NCBI GenBank assembly: GCA_947496705.1
Contig: CANMDW010000001.1
Coordinates: 806,001 to 870,000, forward strand
Source of the DNA: an uncultured Aquimarina sp.
Lineage (GTDB): Bacteria > Bacteroidota > Bacteroidia > Flavobacteriales > Flavobacteriaceae
DNA length: 64,000 nucleotides
Direction of reading: 5' to 3'
Below, one piece after another: positions 45,303 to 56,098 of the stretch. How positions within the stretch are numbered: the first letter of the stretch is position 1; every line of letters starts with the position of its first letter. Position numbers and translations under genes: made by a program. The notes beneath the pieces were generated by a model that was not told the origin of the DNA, searched no databases, and saw nothing but the letters and a program-made list of their open reading frames with translations.

Positions 45303-46901
45303 TTATAGATATTGATATGCTTTAGTGGTTAAAAATTCTTCAAATTTGTCATAAGTGACTAGCTTATAGAAAATCTGAATGGCATTTTGATAATTTTTGG
45401 TTTCAAAAAGCAGTTTCCCTGCCTGTTTTTCTATCATTTTTAGTTCATCTTCAAAGATCATATGAAACATATTGCTGTTGAGCCTTAGTCCATTATCAAG
45501 CTTCACTTCATTCTTAAGCCATTGCCATAATTGCGTTCTGCTAATTTCAGCGGTAGCAGCATCTTCCATGAGATTGTATAATGCTACAGCTCCGTTTCCA
45601 CCCAGCCAGGTAGCGATATAATGTATACCAACATTGATATTTTCTCGTATCCCTTTTTCGGTGATGGTTCCTTTAGGAATTTCCAAAAGGTTTTCTTCAG
45701 TAATTTTTATGTCATTTCGTTTCACATCCATTTGATTGGGAGTGGGCATATGTTTGTCAAAAACTTGCTTTGCCAACTTTACCAATCCTGGATGTGCGAC
45801 CCATGTGCCATCGTGACCATTTTTTACTTCACGTTCTTTATCGGCCTTAACCTTGGCAAATGCGGCATCATTTCTCTCTTGATCATCTTTAATGGGAATC
45901 TGAGCGGCCATACCACCAATTGCCAGTATGTTTCTTTTGTGGCATCGCTGTATCACCAGTTTGCTATATGCATCCATAAACGGGCTTGCCATGGTTACCT
46001 GAGCACGATCTGGTACCACAAAGCCTTTATGATTTCGCATTTTTTTGATATAACTGAAGATATAATCCCATCTCCCGCAATTGAGACCAACGATATGATC
46101 TTTTAATGCATAGATGATCTCATCCAGTTGAAAGCTGGCTGTAATAGTTTCTATGAGAACGGTAACCTTTACTGTGCCATGTACCATCTCCAGATATTCT
46201 TCAGAAAAGTCAATCACATCATTCCACCAGATGGCTTCAGTAAAATGTTCCAGTTTCGGGATATAATAGTAAGGCCCACTACCATTTTCTTTTAATTGTT
46301 CATTGTTATGAAATAGATACAATGCAAAATCAAATAAGGAAGCACTCATTTCCTGATCTTTTATCAAAAGATGTTTCTCATTAAGATGCAACCCTCTTGG
46401 GCGCACTAGTAAGGTGGCTGTTCTTTCTTTGAGTTGATAGGTTTTATCTCTTTTCGGATTGTAAAACGAAATCGTTTTATTGACGGCATCCTTCAGGTTT
46501 TGCTGCCCCTGAAGACAGTTTTCCCAAAGCGGAGCATTACTATCTTCAAAGTCGGCCATGAAAGTTTTGGCTCCAGAGTTTAAAGCATTAATGACCATTT
46601 TTCTGTCGACAGGACCTGTAATCTCAACTCTGCGATCTTGTAGATCTGCAGGAATTGGAGCAGCAGACCATTCGCTGTTGCGAATCTCTTTTGTGTTTTC
46701 TGGAAAAGAAGGATGCGTTCCCAGATCAAATAATTGCTGCTGTACCTCACGGTTTTTCAAAATCGCTAATCGTCTTTCATTAAAACGTTCTTGCAATGCT
46801 TCTAAGAAGATAAGCGCACCATCGGTTAAAATTTCGGGATGGTAATTTTTTACTTCCTTCGAAAAGCTAATTTTCTGAGTGATTTTTGTCTGTGTTTCCA
46901 T
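45303..46901 (-). CDS. aceB: malate synthase A
   Basis: A 532-residue malate synthase A, which condenses glyoxylate with acetyl-CoA. Family segments seen include FMADFEDSNAPLWENCLQGQ, RPRGLHLNEKH, VTVLIETITASFQLDEIIYA, GLNCGRWDYIFSYIKK and the acyl-binding end HPGLVKLAKQVFD. The start METQTKITQ is preferred; MVMETQ (46907) and an upstream ATG (46952) are in frame but the latter overlaps the operator. It is divergent from a regulator of the RamB/ScfR type. Confidence 0.93.
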   Translation of the reverse strand: METQTKITQKISFSKEVKNYHPEILTDGALIFLEALQERFNERRLAILKNREVQQQLFDLGTHPSFPENTKEIRNSEWSAAPIPADLQDRRVEITGPVDRKMVINALNSGAKTFMADFEDSNAPLWENCLQGQQNLKDAVNKTISFYNPKRDKTYQLKERTATLLVRPRGLHLNEKHLLIKDQEMSASLFDFALYLFHNNEQLKENGSGPYYYIPKLEHFTEAIWWNDVIDFSEEYLEMVHGTVKVTVLIETITASFQLDEIIYALKDHIVGLNCGRWDYIFSYIKKMRNHKGFVVPDRAQVTMASPFMDAYSKLVIQRCHKRNILAIGGMAAQIPIKDDQERNDAAFAKVKADKEREVKNGHDGTWVAHPGLVKLAKQVFDKHMPTPNQMDVKRNDIKITEENLLEIPKGTITEKGIRENINVGIHYIATWLGGNGAVALYNLMEDAATAEISRTQLWQWLKNEVKLDNGLRLNSNMFHMIFEDELKMIEKQAGKLLFETKNYQNAIQIFYKLVTYDKFEEFLTTKAYQYL

Positions 46902-46951
46902 AACCATATCGTTTGAGTGAACAATATTATAAAAAAGTTTTTTATAAAACA

Positions 46952-46972
46952 AGCGAACGTTCGCTAAATTTG
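46952..46972. promoter_or_regulatory. operator palindrome and -7 element, glyoxylate locus
   Basis: AGCGAACGTTCGCT (46952-46965) is a perfect 14-bp palindrome with unusually high GC for this gap. Its last base begins TAAATTTG (46965-46972), a TAnnTTTG match for the regulator gene on the plus strand. The position suggests autoregulation by the divergent regulator as well as control of aceB. Confidence 0.65.
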
Positions 46973-47021
46973 TATTTTTTGTTTTTTTAGTATTTACGCA
47001 AAAATGGTTACTTTTGAAATT

Positions 47022-48503
47022 ATGGCAATAGCAGAAGAATATATAAGATTAATTTTTGGACTGAAAATCAAGCAGATACGAACAGAAAAGGAGCTATCTC
47101 TTTTTGGACTGTCTAAGTTAAGCGGACTGTCGAAGTCGTATTTAAATGAAATAGAAAAAGGAAAAAAGTACCCAAAAACAGATAAAATTATCAAACTTGC
47201 AGAGACGCTAGAGGTGCCTTATGACCAATTAGTGTCTCTAAAACTGGATAAAAACCTGGCTCCTATTGGTGAGATTTTACAATCCGGAATATTGGATGAA
47301 ATTCCCCTAGAATTGTTTGGGATACAACAGAGTGATTTAATCGATATTATCGCCAATGCACCTTCAAAAGTAAATGCTTTTATAAGTACAATCATCGAGA
47401 TTGCGCAGCATTATAATATGAGTCGCGAAGGGTTTTATTTAGCTTCATTGCGATCCTATCAAGAAGCGCATAATAACTACTTTAAAGATTTGGAGAATGC
47501 AGCTATAAAATGCGCGAATTCCTATCAATTGGATTTAACTGGGAAAATATCTTCCGGGGATTTGGAGGAAATTCTTAAAGAGGAATATGGGTATACCATT
47601 AATCTTTCGGGGATTCCTAAGGAAGAAGAATTAGATAATTTAAGGTCGGTTTTTGTACCATCAACAAAAACATTACTATTGTCTGACAGAGTAGATGAAG
47701 CACAAAAAACATTCATTTATGCCAAAGAGTTAGGCTATCAATATCTGGAAATTACAGAAAGACCCTATACCTTCTCCTGGATACGCTACGATAATTTTGA
47801 AGAAGTGTTGCATAACTTTTATGCTTCCTATTTTGCAGGAGCCTTGATTATTCCAAGAAATCATCTTAAAGATCATCTTAAAGAGCATTTTGTAATGAAG
47901 CGTTTTTCTGAGAAGGCTTTTCATAAGATCATGAAATTATACAATGCATCTCCTGAGTCTTTCTATCAGCGTCTTACCAATGTATTGCCTAAAGACTTCG
48001 GAATGCAGAATGTGTTCTTTCTTCGATTCACCCATAAATTAGGTATTGAGAAGTTTAATCTGGTTAAAGAATTGCATATAACGCATCAGCAACAGCCACA
48101 TGCCAATGAGGTGAATGAGCATTATTGCCGACGTTGGATGGCGATAAAAACGTTACAGCGAACTGCAAATGAAGATTTGGATTATGCATTTAATATACAG
48201 ATCTCTGATTATGCAGATACCGATCAGCAATATTTGGTGTTCACTTCTGCCACAAAGGATCCTTTTAGAAAAGACTATTATCGAAGTATCGGGATTGGAT
48301 TTTTGATTTCTTCAGCCTTAGAGAAAAAGATCAGTTTTGTAAATGATACTAAAATCCCTAAAGTAAAAGTAGGAGTAACCTGTGAGTCCTGTTCGCTAAA
48401 AGATTGTGAAGTTAGAATGGCACCACCAAAACGATTATTGGCAAAGGAGAAATATAAAAGAACCGCTGCATTGGTTGAAGATATTGTGAAGCAGTATTCA
48501 TAA
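47022..48503 (+). CDS. XRE-family regulator, RamB/ScfR-like
   Basis: A 493-residue regulator. It begins with an XRE helix-turn-helix (about 10-65, LSLFGLSKLSGLSKSYLNEI), continues through an ImmA/IrrE-like region (about 180-300, AQKTFIYAKELGYQYLEI) and ends with a Cys-rich segment, VGVTCESCSLKDCEVRMAPP. This architecture is that of RamB/ScfR, acyl-CoA- or acetate-responsive regulators of glyoxylate genes in actinobacteria. It faces aceB here. ATG 47022 is chosen over 47004, because the latter lies upstream of the HTH with no family support. Confidence 0.85.
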   Translation: MAIAEEYIRLIFGLKIKQIRTEKELSLFGLSKLSGLSKSYLNEIEKGKKYPKTDKIIKLAETLEVPYDQLVSLKLDKNLAPIGEILQSGILDEIPLELFGIQQSDLIDIIANAPSKVNAFISTIIEIAQHYNMSREGFYLASLRSYQEAHNNYFKDLENAAIKCANSYQLDLTGKISSGDLEEILKEEYGYTINLSGIPKEEELDNLRSVFVPSTKTLLLSDRVDEAQKTFIYAKELGYQYLEITERPYTFSWIRYDNFEEVLHNFYASYFAGALIIPRNHLKDHLKEHFVMKRFSEKAFHKIMKLYNASPESFYQRLTNVLPKDFGMQNVFFLRFTHKLGIEKFNLVKELHITHQQQPHANEVNEHYCRRWMAIKTLQRTANEDLDYAFNIQISDYADTDQQYLVFTSATKDPFRKDYYRSIGIGFLISSALEKKISFVNDTKIPKVKVGVTCESCSLKDCEVRMAPPKRLLAKEKYKRTAALVEDIVKQYS

Positions 48504-48562
48504 ACTAAGAGACAAGACCGCTTGGTTTTTAGAATCAAGAACCAAGACATTGCCTGAAAAAA

Positions 48563-48596
48563 CAAGACCCATTTTGAAATTTCAAAATGGGTCTTG
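48563..48596. terminator. bidirectional terminator
   Basis: A perfect palindrome, CAAGACCCATTTTGAAA followed by its reverse complement with no spacer, between convergent regulator and groEL genes. Confidence 0.8.
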
Positions 48597-48706
48597 TTAT
48601 ATTGTATTCAGCGTATTGCGGTTTTTATCCACAAACTTGCTAAATAACTTCGCTGTCGCTGTGCAACTCACAAACAGGCTTAATTATAGCCTGTGGTGGC
48701 TCACAG

Positions 48707-50353
<1,647 letters not shown>

Positions 50354-50363
50354 TTATTTTTTC

Positions 50364-50403
50364 ATTTCCGCGAATCTACCTCACGGCAGACAAGGGCGGA
50401 AAT
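50364..50403 (-). repeat. hairpin in the groES-groEL spacer
   Basis: ATTTCCGC (50364-50371) faces GCGGAAAT (50396-50403), with a loop containing CACGGCAGACAAGG. Its GC-rich loop resembles the palindromes at 52295 and 54481. It may tune the groES to groEL transcript ratio. Confidence 0.5.
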
Positions 50404-50448
50404 CTTTTGAATATTTAAATTGATTTGCGTTTTAAGAATAGATTGCGA

Positions 50449-50727
50449 TTAAACAATTGCAAGGATGTCATCTTCCCGCATGATTAAATAATCTTTTCCG
50501 TCTTCTAATTTTAATTCGGTACCTGAATATTTACCATAGAGTACGGTATCACCAACTTTAACTGTCATGTCGTGATCCTTTTTACCGCTACCTACTGCAG
50601 CAACTTTACCTTTTTGTTGTTTTTCCTGTGCTGAGTCAGGAATGAATAATCCCGATGCTGTTTGTGTCTCAGCGGGAAGTGGTTCTACAACCACACGGTC
50701 TGAAAGAGGTTTAATATTTACTCCCAT
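50449..50727 (-). CDS. groS: co-chaperonin GroES
   Basis: A 92-residue Hsp10. The mobile-loop region [20 protein letters not shown] and the C-terminal strand [14 protein letters not shown] are typical. It begins with [13 protein letters not shown]. It caps GroEL rings. It is upstream of groEL on the same strand. Confidence 0.97.
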   Translation of the reverse strand: MGVNIKPLSDRVVVEPLPAETQTASGLFIPDSAQEKQQKGKVAAVGSGKKDHDMTVKVGDTVLYGKYSGTELKLEDGKDYLIMREDDILAIV

Positions 50728-50823
50728 TATGATTTGTTTTTATATTTAAAAATTAAAATTAAATCTTCGGTGTTTTCTATTTCAGAAATTATGCCAGTGA
50801 GGCGATACTGACAAATTGAAACA

Positions 50824-50858
50824 AAAAATGTCGACCATTATGACAAGTCGACATTTTT
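50824..50858 (-). terminator. terminator of secG
   Basis: AAAAATGTCGAC and GTCGACATTTTT, perfect 12-bp arms with an 11-nt loop, 23 bp past the secG stop; a T-run follows on the minus strand. Confidence 0.85.
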
Positions 50859-50880
50859 GTAGTTGTTTTTTCAAAAGATG

Positions 50881-51216
50881 CTATTCTTGAGTGTTATCTG
50901 TTGCAGCCGGGTTGGCTGGAGCAGCTGGAGTTTCGACCTGAATATCTTCAGTTGGTACCTTTGATTCCTGAACAGAACCTCCGCTCATCAAATCAATGTT
51001 GGATAACAAAATCAATACCAATAGAAGGGTAGCCAGAGTCCAGGTGCTTTTATCCAAAAAGTCAGTGGTCTTTTTTACACCACCTAATTGTTGGGTTCCA
51101 CCACCTCCAAAAGAAGAGGATAGTCCACCTCCTTTTGGGTTTTGTACCATAATTACTACTACCAGCAGAAAAGATACGATAACAATTAGTATTAAAAAGA
51201 TTGAAAACGTTGTCAT
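50881..51216 (-). CDS. secG: preprotein translocase subunit SecG
   Basis: A 111-residue SecG. Two transmembrane helices (about 4-24 and 58-77) flank the conserved cytoplasmic loop QNPKGGGLSSSFGGGGTQQL. It has an acidic, Ala/Pro-rich tail. SecG supports SecYEG protein export. It lies 11 bp after the TPR gene, in one operon. Confidence 0.95.
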   Translation of the reverse strand: MTTFSIFLILIVIVSFLLVVVIMVQNPKGGGLSSSFGGGGTQQLGGVKKTTDFLDKSTWTLATLLLVLILLSNIDLMSGGSVQESKVPTEDIQVETPAAPANPAATDNTQE

Positions 51217-51226
51217 TATTATATTG

Positions 51227-52147
51227 TTATTTATTTTCTTGTATTTTTTTTATTGCTCGAATTTGGTCTGCAAAGAAACCACTTTTTTCGGGATTTTTCA
51301 AAATTAATATCTTATATGCCTGAATTGCCTTTTTATAGTTTTTTTGAGCCAGATAAACTCTTGCTAAAGTTTCGGTCATTAACTCGTCTGAAGGAATCAA
51401 GCTTTCTTTAGCCAGGTTGCGTATTGGCGTATTTTTGGATGCAGGTTTTATTTTTGGGTTATTGGCAATAAATTCGTCGATTAGCTCAAATTTATTCTTT
51501 TGATCTAATGATGTTGTAGCTGCTGTTTCTTTTGATTTTAGAGTTAACTCCTCAGTTTGTTGATCGGTTTCCCGATTTATTGGTTTTAAAGAGGTCAACT
51601 TTAACCATTCTGCAAAAGAATGTGTTTCTTTTTTATTAAAATCGAGTGGTTTGTTGATCTGTAATTCTTTCTCAGGATCTTCTTCAGTTTGTGATGCTAT
51701 AGATTCGGCTATCTCGGTTTGTTTAACAATACTTTCTTCCTGTCTGGCAGAAAATAAGGCCGGATTAAGGACATCTTCGGCTTCTTCAATTTTCATTTTT
51801 ACGGCATCATCCATCGCCATTCTGGCCAAAGTCCTTATTTCATGAGGATCAACGACCTCTATGTCAGATTTGTTCTTCTTTTCTTTTTCCTGCAGATGTT
51901 TTTCTTCTTTAAAAAGGTCTGAAGTAATAAAGTCGAATAAAACACTTCGATCTGCTGTATAGGCAGCAGTAGTTTTTAGCTCCTGATTGTACCTGAAACT
52001 TTCCTGATTTTTTAAACCTTTTAGTGTTAGTGCTCTTACCGGTTGAAAATAAGGAAACTCTCTGGTAAGTTTTTCCAAAGTATTGGTCTGCTCTTTACTT
52101 AATTGAGCCGGATGTTGAAGCAAGTATGTAAACTCTTTGGTATTCAA
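51227..52147 (-). CDS. TPR-motif cytoplasmic protein
   Basis: A 306-residue protein. The N-terminus resembles a family of flavobacterial proteins between lptE and secG (EFTYLLQHPAQLSKEQTNTL then PYFQPVRALTLKGLKNQESF). A charged, low-complexity middle (about 85-220) is followed by a C-terminal TPR pair (ETLARVYLAQKNYKKAIQAYKILILKNPEKSG; quoted positions about 263-295). There is no signal peptide. It is probably an adaptor, but the partner is unknown. Confidence 0.7.
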   Translation of the reverse strand: MNTKEFTYLLQHPAQLSKEQTNTLEKLTREFPYFQPVRALTLKGLKNQESFRYNQELKTTAAYTADRSVLFDFITSDLFKEEKHLQEKEKKNKSDIEVVDPHEIRTLARMAMDDAVKMKIEEAEDVLNPALFSARQEESIVKQTEIAESIASQTEEDPEKELQINKPLDFNKKETHSFAEWLKLTSLKPINRETDQQTEELTLKSKETAATTSLDQKNKFELIDEFIANNPKIKPASKNTPIRNLAKESLIPSDELMTETLARVYLAQKNYKKAIQAYKILILKNPEKSGFFADQIRAIKKIQENK

Positions 52148-52227
52148 AATATGGTTAATCGTATATTTTTATTTTCCAACTTAAAAATCAATAGTATAAA
52201 ATCAAAATTTATTCTTTTTACTTACAC

Positions 52228-52577
52228 TAGTGTCTGGTCGGAAATATATCACGAACTCATTTAGACTTTTATTCTGGGCTGCAAACATAGCATTCCTGCC
52301 CGACCCGGCAGGCGGGTTGCCTCCTAATTTTGACTTTTTATCGTACCGTAGCACTGCTATGCTTCTCAAAAAAGGCTTCATTAGGTAGCAAAAGCCTATA
52401 TTTTCGCCTTCAGACAAAAAGTCTAAATGAGTTCCACTATTAAATTTGTTTCTTTTTGCGCTATTTTTATTTGTTTTTTATCGCCTGATGCTAAGGCATC
52501 TGCGTCAAAAAAGAAAATTAAAATCCCATCAAAAATAATTCAAATTATAAGAACCGTCTATTTCCGACCAGATACTA
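52228..52577. repeat. outer inverted repeat around family-A element
   Basis: TAGTGTCTGGTCGGAAATA (52228-52246) and the reverse complement of TAGTATCTGGTCGGAAATA (52559-52577) are 19-bp arms with one mismatch. They bracket about 310 bp that includes the MITE-like copy at 52253-52434. Both arms carry TA at their outer ends, as would a TA-targeting element, but this may be part of the palindrome. It may be an older element into which the family-A copy inserted. Confidence 0.6.
52253..52434 (-). mobile_element. MITE-like element, copy 2 of family A
   Basis: A 182-bp copy in reverse orientation to the element at 994-1154. The terminal repeats GAACTCATTTAGACTTTT are perfect for 18 bp, and a CAC direct repeat flanks it (52250-52252 and 52435-52437). 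Compared with copy 1 it carries an extra GC-rich block including CCTGCCCGACCCGGCAGG (52295-52312). There is no gene inside; the whole 52148-52622 stretch is non-coding, apart from a doubtful 51-codon frame. Confidence 0.8.
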
Positions 52578-52622
52578 ACTAATTTGCTGCCAAATAAATA
52601 CTGGTAATAAAAAATACTGTAT

Positions 52623-53129
52623 TTACCATCTGGCTAGGGTAGCATTAAAAATATCCTGTGTGATTCTTTCAAAAATCACTTGTAGCGCTTCATCTCTTAC
52701 CGTATTTTCTGAGGAAGAAGCAGGGTAATCAAAGAAAAATGAAAATCGTTGTTCCAAATCCTGAGTAGGGTCTTTGGCATCAAAAAACCGTACGTTTACT
52801 GCAATGGTAAGACGATTCTGTGCCGCTGTAATTTCTGATGTAGCTGTATTGGGAGAAACATAGTCCTGTACTATTTCACCTTCATAAATAATATCACCGT
52901 CTGATGTTGTTAAACTCAGGTTTGTCTGGTTTAAAATCAGGTCCTGCAATTGATTGGTGAAGGTTTGATCTGCTCCGGGGAAAATTCTGGCAGATTGATT
53001 TTGGAAAAAATTAACTTGAAATGTTTTTGTGTCGGGAGAAATAGATACCCCGCTAAAAGAATAAACGCCACATCCCTGAATTAGAACAAGTGTGATTAAT
53101 CCAATTATGATATGTTGTAGTTTGCTCAT
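52623..53129 (-). CDS. lptE: LPS assembly lipoprotein LptE
   Basis: A 168-residue LptE. The lipobox is at Cys20 (LIQGC), followed by GVYSFSGVSISPDTKTFQV and FFQNQSARIFPGADQTFTN, the hallmark start of Bacteroidota LptE. The later segment FFFDYPASSSENTVRDEAL also fits. LptE plugs LptD at the outer membrane during LPS insertion. Together with lptC at 18.6 kb it covers two steps of LPS transport in this window. Confidence 0.9.
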   Translation of the reverse strand: MSKLQHIIIGLITLVLIQGCGVYSFSGVSISPDTKTFQVNFFQNQSARIFPGADQTFTNQLQDLILNQTNLSLTTSDGDIIYEGEIVQDYVSPNTATSEITAAQNRLTIAVNVRFFDAKDPTQDLEQRFSFFFDYPASSSENTVRDEALQVIFERITQDIFNATLARW

Positions 53130-53206
53130 TAATTTTCCTTATAATTTTTGATAATCCAAATCAGCTAATCTTTGTAATCATGTATATTTCTCAAACCTCA
53201 AACCTA

Positions 53207-54463
53207 TTACAGGTCATATTGTTTAATTTTTCTGTAAAGGGTGCGTTCGCTTATTCCTAATTCTTCTGCTGCGGCTTTACGCTTATTTTTGTGTCGCTCC
53301 AGGGATTTTTTAATCAGTTCTAATTCTTTGTCGTGTAATGACAGTGTTTCTTCTACCTGGATTTCTTCGGCAAAATGGTATTTATCATCTTCTTTTTGTG
53401 GTGCAGGAGGTGACGGTATTTGCAACACCTCTGTCGTAGGTGTTTCAGGTTTTTCAAAACGAACATCCTTTTCTTCCTCTCTATAGATCTTTTTAATCAA
53501 TCCTTCATGATCTTTTTGTACCTGTTGGGCATTTCCGCTTTGCATTAGCTCCATAGTTAATTTTTTGAGATCGTTAAGATCACTTTTCATATCAAAAAGC
53601 ACTTTGTACAGGATCTCTCTTTCATTACTGAAATCACCTTCTTTTTTACTTGCTGAAATCACAGCGGGTAAATTACTGCCAATATTAGGTAAATATCCAT
53701 GTAAGGTTCCTGCCGATATGACCCTGTTTTGCTCAAGGACTGAAATCTGTTCTGCGATGTTGCGCAGTTGTCTGATATTACCGCTCCAATGGTACTTTTC
53801 TATTAATACAATGGCGTCATCTGTTAATCGAATGGTTGGCATTTTATATTTTGCAGCAAAATCGGAAGCAAATTTTCTAAATAACAAGTGTATATCTTCT
53901 TTACGATCTCTTAACGGGGGAAGAAGAATTTCTACAGTACTGAGGCGGTAGTATAAATCTTCTCTAAACTTCTCTTTTTTAATAGCTTCAAACATATTGA
54001 TATTTGTAGCAGCTACTATACGAACATCAGTTTTTTGAACTTTAGAAGAACCTACCTTAAGAAATTCACCGTTTTCAAGCACTCTTAATAATCGTACCTG
54101 TGTAGTTAAAGGAAGTTCTCCTACTTCATCCAAAAAAATGGTTCCGCCATCGGCTACTTCAAAATAACCACTACGGGTTTGGGTGGCTCCGGTAAAAGCT
54201 CCTTTTTCATGACCAAAAAGTTCGCTATCAATGGTTCCTTCAGGAATGGCACCACAGTTTACAGCAATATATTTACCATGTTTACGGTGAGAAAGCGAAT
54301 GTATAATTTTAGGGATACTTTCTTTACCCACACCGCTTTCTCCGGTAACCAGAACCGAGATATCGGTAGGAGCCACCTGAATGGCTTTTTCTACCGCACG
54401 ATTGAGTTTAGGATCGTTTCCTATAATTCCGAAACGTTGTTTTATAGCTTGAACTGATTCCAT
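53207..54463 (-). CDS. sigma-54-dependent transcriptional activator
   Basis: A 418-residue NtrC-type protein without a receiver domain. The AAA+ domain starts at once: Walker A GESGVGKE, the sigma-54-contact motif HEKGAFTGATQTRSGYFE, Walker B GGTIFLDEVGELP, and an arginine-finger region. A low-complexity linker leads to a Fis-type HTH at the end (KRKAAAEELGISERTLYRKI). No sensor is fused, so its activity may depend on expression level or another protein. It sits between miaB and lptE, a conserved flavobacterial order. Confidence 0.9.
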   Translation of the reverse strand: MESVQAIKQRFGIIGNDPKLNRAVEKAIQVAPTDISVLVTGESGVGKESIPKIIHSLSHRKHGKYIAVNCGAIPEGTIDSELFGHEKGAFTGATQTRSGYFEVADGGTIFLDEVGELPLTTQVRLLRVLENGEFLKVGSSKVQKTDVRIVAATNINMFEAIKKEKFREDLYYRLSTVEILLPPLRDRKEDIHLLFRKFASDFAAKYKMPTIRLTDDAIVLIEKYHWSGNIRQLRNIAEQISVLEQNRVISAGTLHGYLPNIGSNLPAVISASKKEGDFSNEREILYKVLFDMKSDLNDLKKLTMELMQSGNAQQVQKDHEGLIKKIYREEEKDVRFEKPETPTTEVLQIPSPPAPQKEDDKYHFAEEIQVEETLSLHDKELELIKKSLERHKNKRKAAAEELGISERTLYRKIKQYDL

Positions 54464-54470
54464 AGCTCAC

Positions 54471-54510
54471 TAACCCCTGTCTGCCGACCGGGCAGGCCCA
54501 AAGGGGGTAA
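54471..54510. repeat. GC-rich palindromic repeat
   Basis: TAACCCCT...AGGGGGTAA encloses CTGCCGACCGGGCAGG (54481-54496), a compact palindrome in an otherwise AT-rich gap between miaB and the sigma-54 activator. A near-identical core occurs at 52295-52312. Confidence 0.6.
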
Positions 54511-54577
54511 TTATTATGTTAAACGATATATTTTTTTTTAGCAAAATCATTTTAATATTGTTAATTTTTAAAAAGTA

Positions 54578-56053
54578 CTATTTTAGATATTTAACTTGTT
54601 CTTCCTTTGGGATTAGGGGGCTATATCCAACGGCCTTGCCAAGCAGGGTTGCACTGGTGCATTCATCAATACGTACCATCACAAAATCTCCGATTTTATA
54701 GTCTCCTTTTGGAAAAACAACAACAGTGTTTTGAGTGGTTCTTCCGCTCCAATGTGCATCTGATTTTTTTGATACTTTTTCAATCAAAACCTCCAGGGTT
54801 TGTCCAATAAAAGCCTGGTGTCTGTATTCGCTATGTTTGCGCTGTACGTCAATAATTTCGGCGAGCCTTCGTTTTTTAATCTCTTCAGGAACATCATCTT
54901 CCATTTTACGTTCGGCGAGTGTTCCCGGTCTTTCAGAATAGGCAAACATAAAGCCGTAGTCATATTTTACATATTCCATTAGTGACAAGGTATCTTGATG
55001 ATCTTCTTCAGTTTCTGTTGGGAAACCTGTAATAATATCTTGTGAGATTGCACATTCGGGAATAATTCGCCTGATATTATCAATTAGGTCAAAATACTCT
55101 TTACGGGTATGTAAACGGTTCATTTTCTTAAGAATACGATCGCTACCACTTTGAATAGGCAAGTGTATATATTTACAGATATTTTTGTGTTTGGCCATCA
55201 CTTTGATCACATCCAATGTCATATCTTGCGGATTTGATGTAGTAAAACGCAATCTTAGTTTAGGGTGTTTAATGGCTACCATATCCAACAACTTGGCAAA
55301 ATTAACTGCAGTTGCCTTATGGAAATCACTGGCTTTGTCAAAATCTTTTTTCAGGCCTCCACCATACCATAGGTAGCTGTCTACATTTTGACCGAGAAGA
55401 GTAACCTCCTTAAAATTCTGTGCTACAAGGCCATCAATCTCTTCCAGGATGCTTTGAGGGTCGCGACTGCGCTCTCTACCTCTGGTAAAAGGCACGACAC
55501 AAAATGTACACATATTATCACAGCCTCTGGTGATAGATACAAAGGCAGATACACCATTACTTTGCAGGCGAACGGGTGAGATATCACCATAGGTTTCTTC
55601 TTTGGAAAGAATAACATTCACGGCATTGCGACCGGCATCGACCTCTTCAATCAAATTTGGGAGGTCTTTATAGGCATCTGGCCCTACAACAAGGTCTACG
55701 ATTTTTTCTTCTTCAAGAAATTTGCTTTTTAAGCGTTCTGCCATACACCCCAGAACACCTACCTTCATTCCCGGGTTTATTTTTTTTACTGCATTATATT
55801 TTTGGAGTCTTTTCCTGACAGTTTGTTCTGCTTTTTCTCGAATGGAACAGGTATTCACTAAAACCAAATCTGCATCTTCAAGGCTTTGTGTTGTGTTAAA
55901 ACCTTCTTTTGCCAGAATAGAAGCTACTATTTCGCTATCGCTGAAATTCATCTGACAACCATAACTCTCAATAAAAAGCTTTCTTTTGTTCTCTTTCTTT
56001 TGGTGAAGAACAAGTGGTTGTCCCTGTATGTTTTCATCAATGATCTTTTCCAT
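54578..56053 (-). CDS. miaB: tRNA-2-methylthio-N6-dimethylallyladenosine synthase
   Basis: A 491-residue methylthiotransferase that adds 2-methylthio to i6A37 in tRNA. The UPF0004 domain carries cluster Cys33, Cys69 and Cys103 ([31 protein letters not shown]). The radical-SAM motif is [20 protein letters not shown] (Cys178, 182, 185). A C-terminal TRAM domain (about 415-480) is present. A TATCTTTG promoter element lies 38 bp upstream. Confidence 0.96.
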   Translation of the reverse strand: MEKIIDENIQGQPLVLHQKKENKRKLFIESYGCQMNFSDSEIVASILAKEGFNTTQSLEDADLVLVNTCSIREKAEQTVRKRLQKYNAVKKINPGMKVGVLGCMAERLKSKFLEEEKIVDLVVGPDAYKDLPNLIEEVDAGRNAVNVILSKEETYGDISPVRLQSNGVSAFVSITRGCDNMCTFCVVPFTRGRERSRDPQSILEEIDGLVAQNFKEVTLLGQNVDSYLWYGGGLKKDFDKASDFHKATAVNFAKLLDMVAIKHPKLRLRFTTSNPQDMTLDVIKVMAKHKNICKYIHLPIQSGSDRILKKMNRLHTRKEYFDLIDNIRRIIPECAISQDIITGFPTETEEDHQDTLSLMEYVKYDYGFMFAYSERPGTLAERKMEDDVPEEIKKRRLAEIIDVQRKHSEYRHQAFIGQTLEVLIEKVSKKSDAHWSGRTTQNTVVVFPKGDYKIGDFVMVRIDECTSATLLGKAVGYSPLIPKEEQVKYLK

Positions 56054-56090
56054 AAAATAATTCCTTATCGATTGGGGGTCAAATAGTGTG

Positions 56091-56098
56091 CAAAGATA
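56091..56098 (-). promoter_or_regulatory. -7 element of miaB promoter
   Basis: TATCTTTG on the minus strand matches TAnnTTTG, about 38 bp upstream of the miaB start codon. Confidence 0.6.

Noticed and set aside
45621..46106. 161-codon plus-strand frame inside aceB
   Set aside because: It is antisense to a clearly coding malate synthase and has no protein-like features.
52202..52417. Minus-strand 71-codon frame across the nested repeat
   Set aside because: It consists of the outer repeat and family-A element read as codons; the Gly/Pro/Ser run comes from the GC-rich palindrome.
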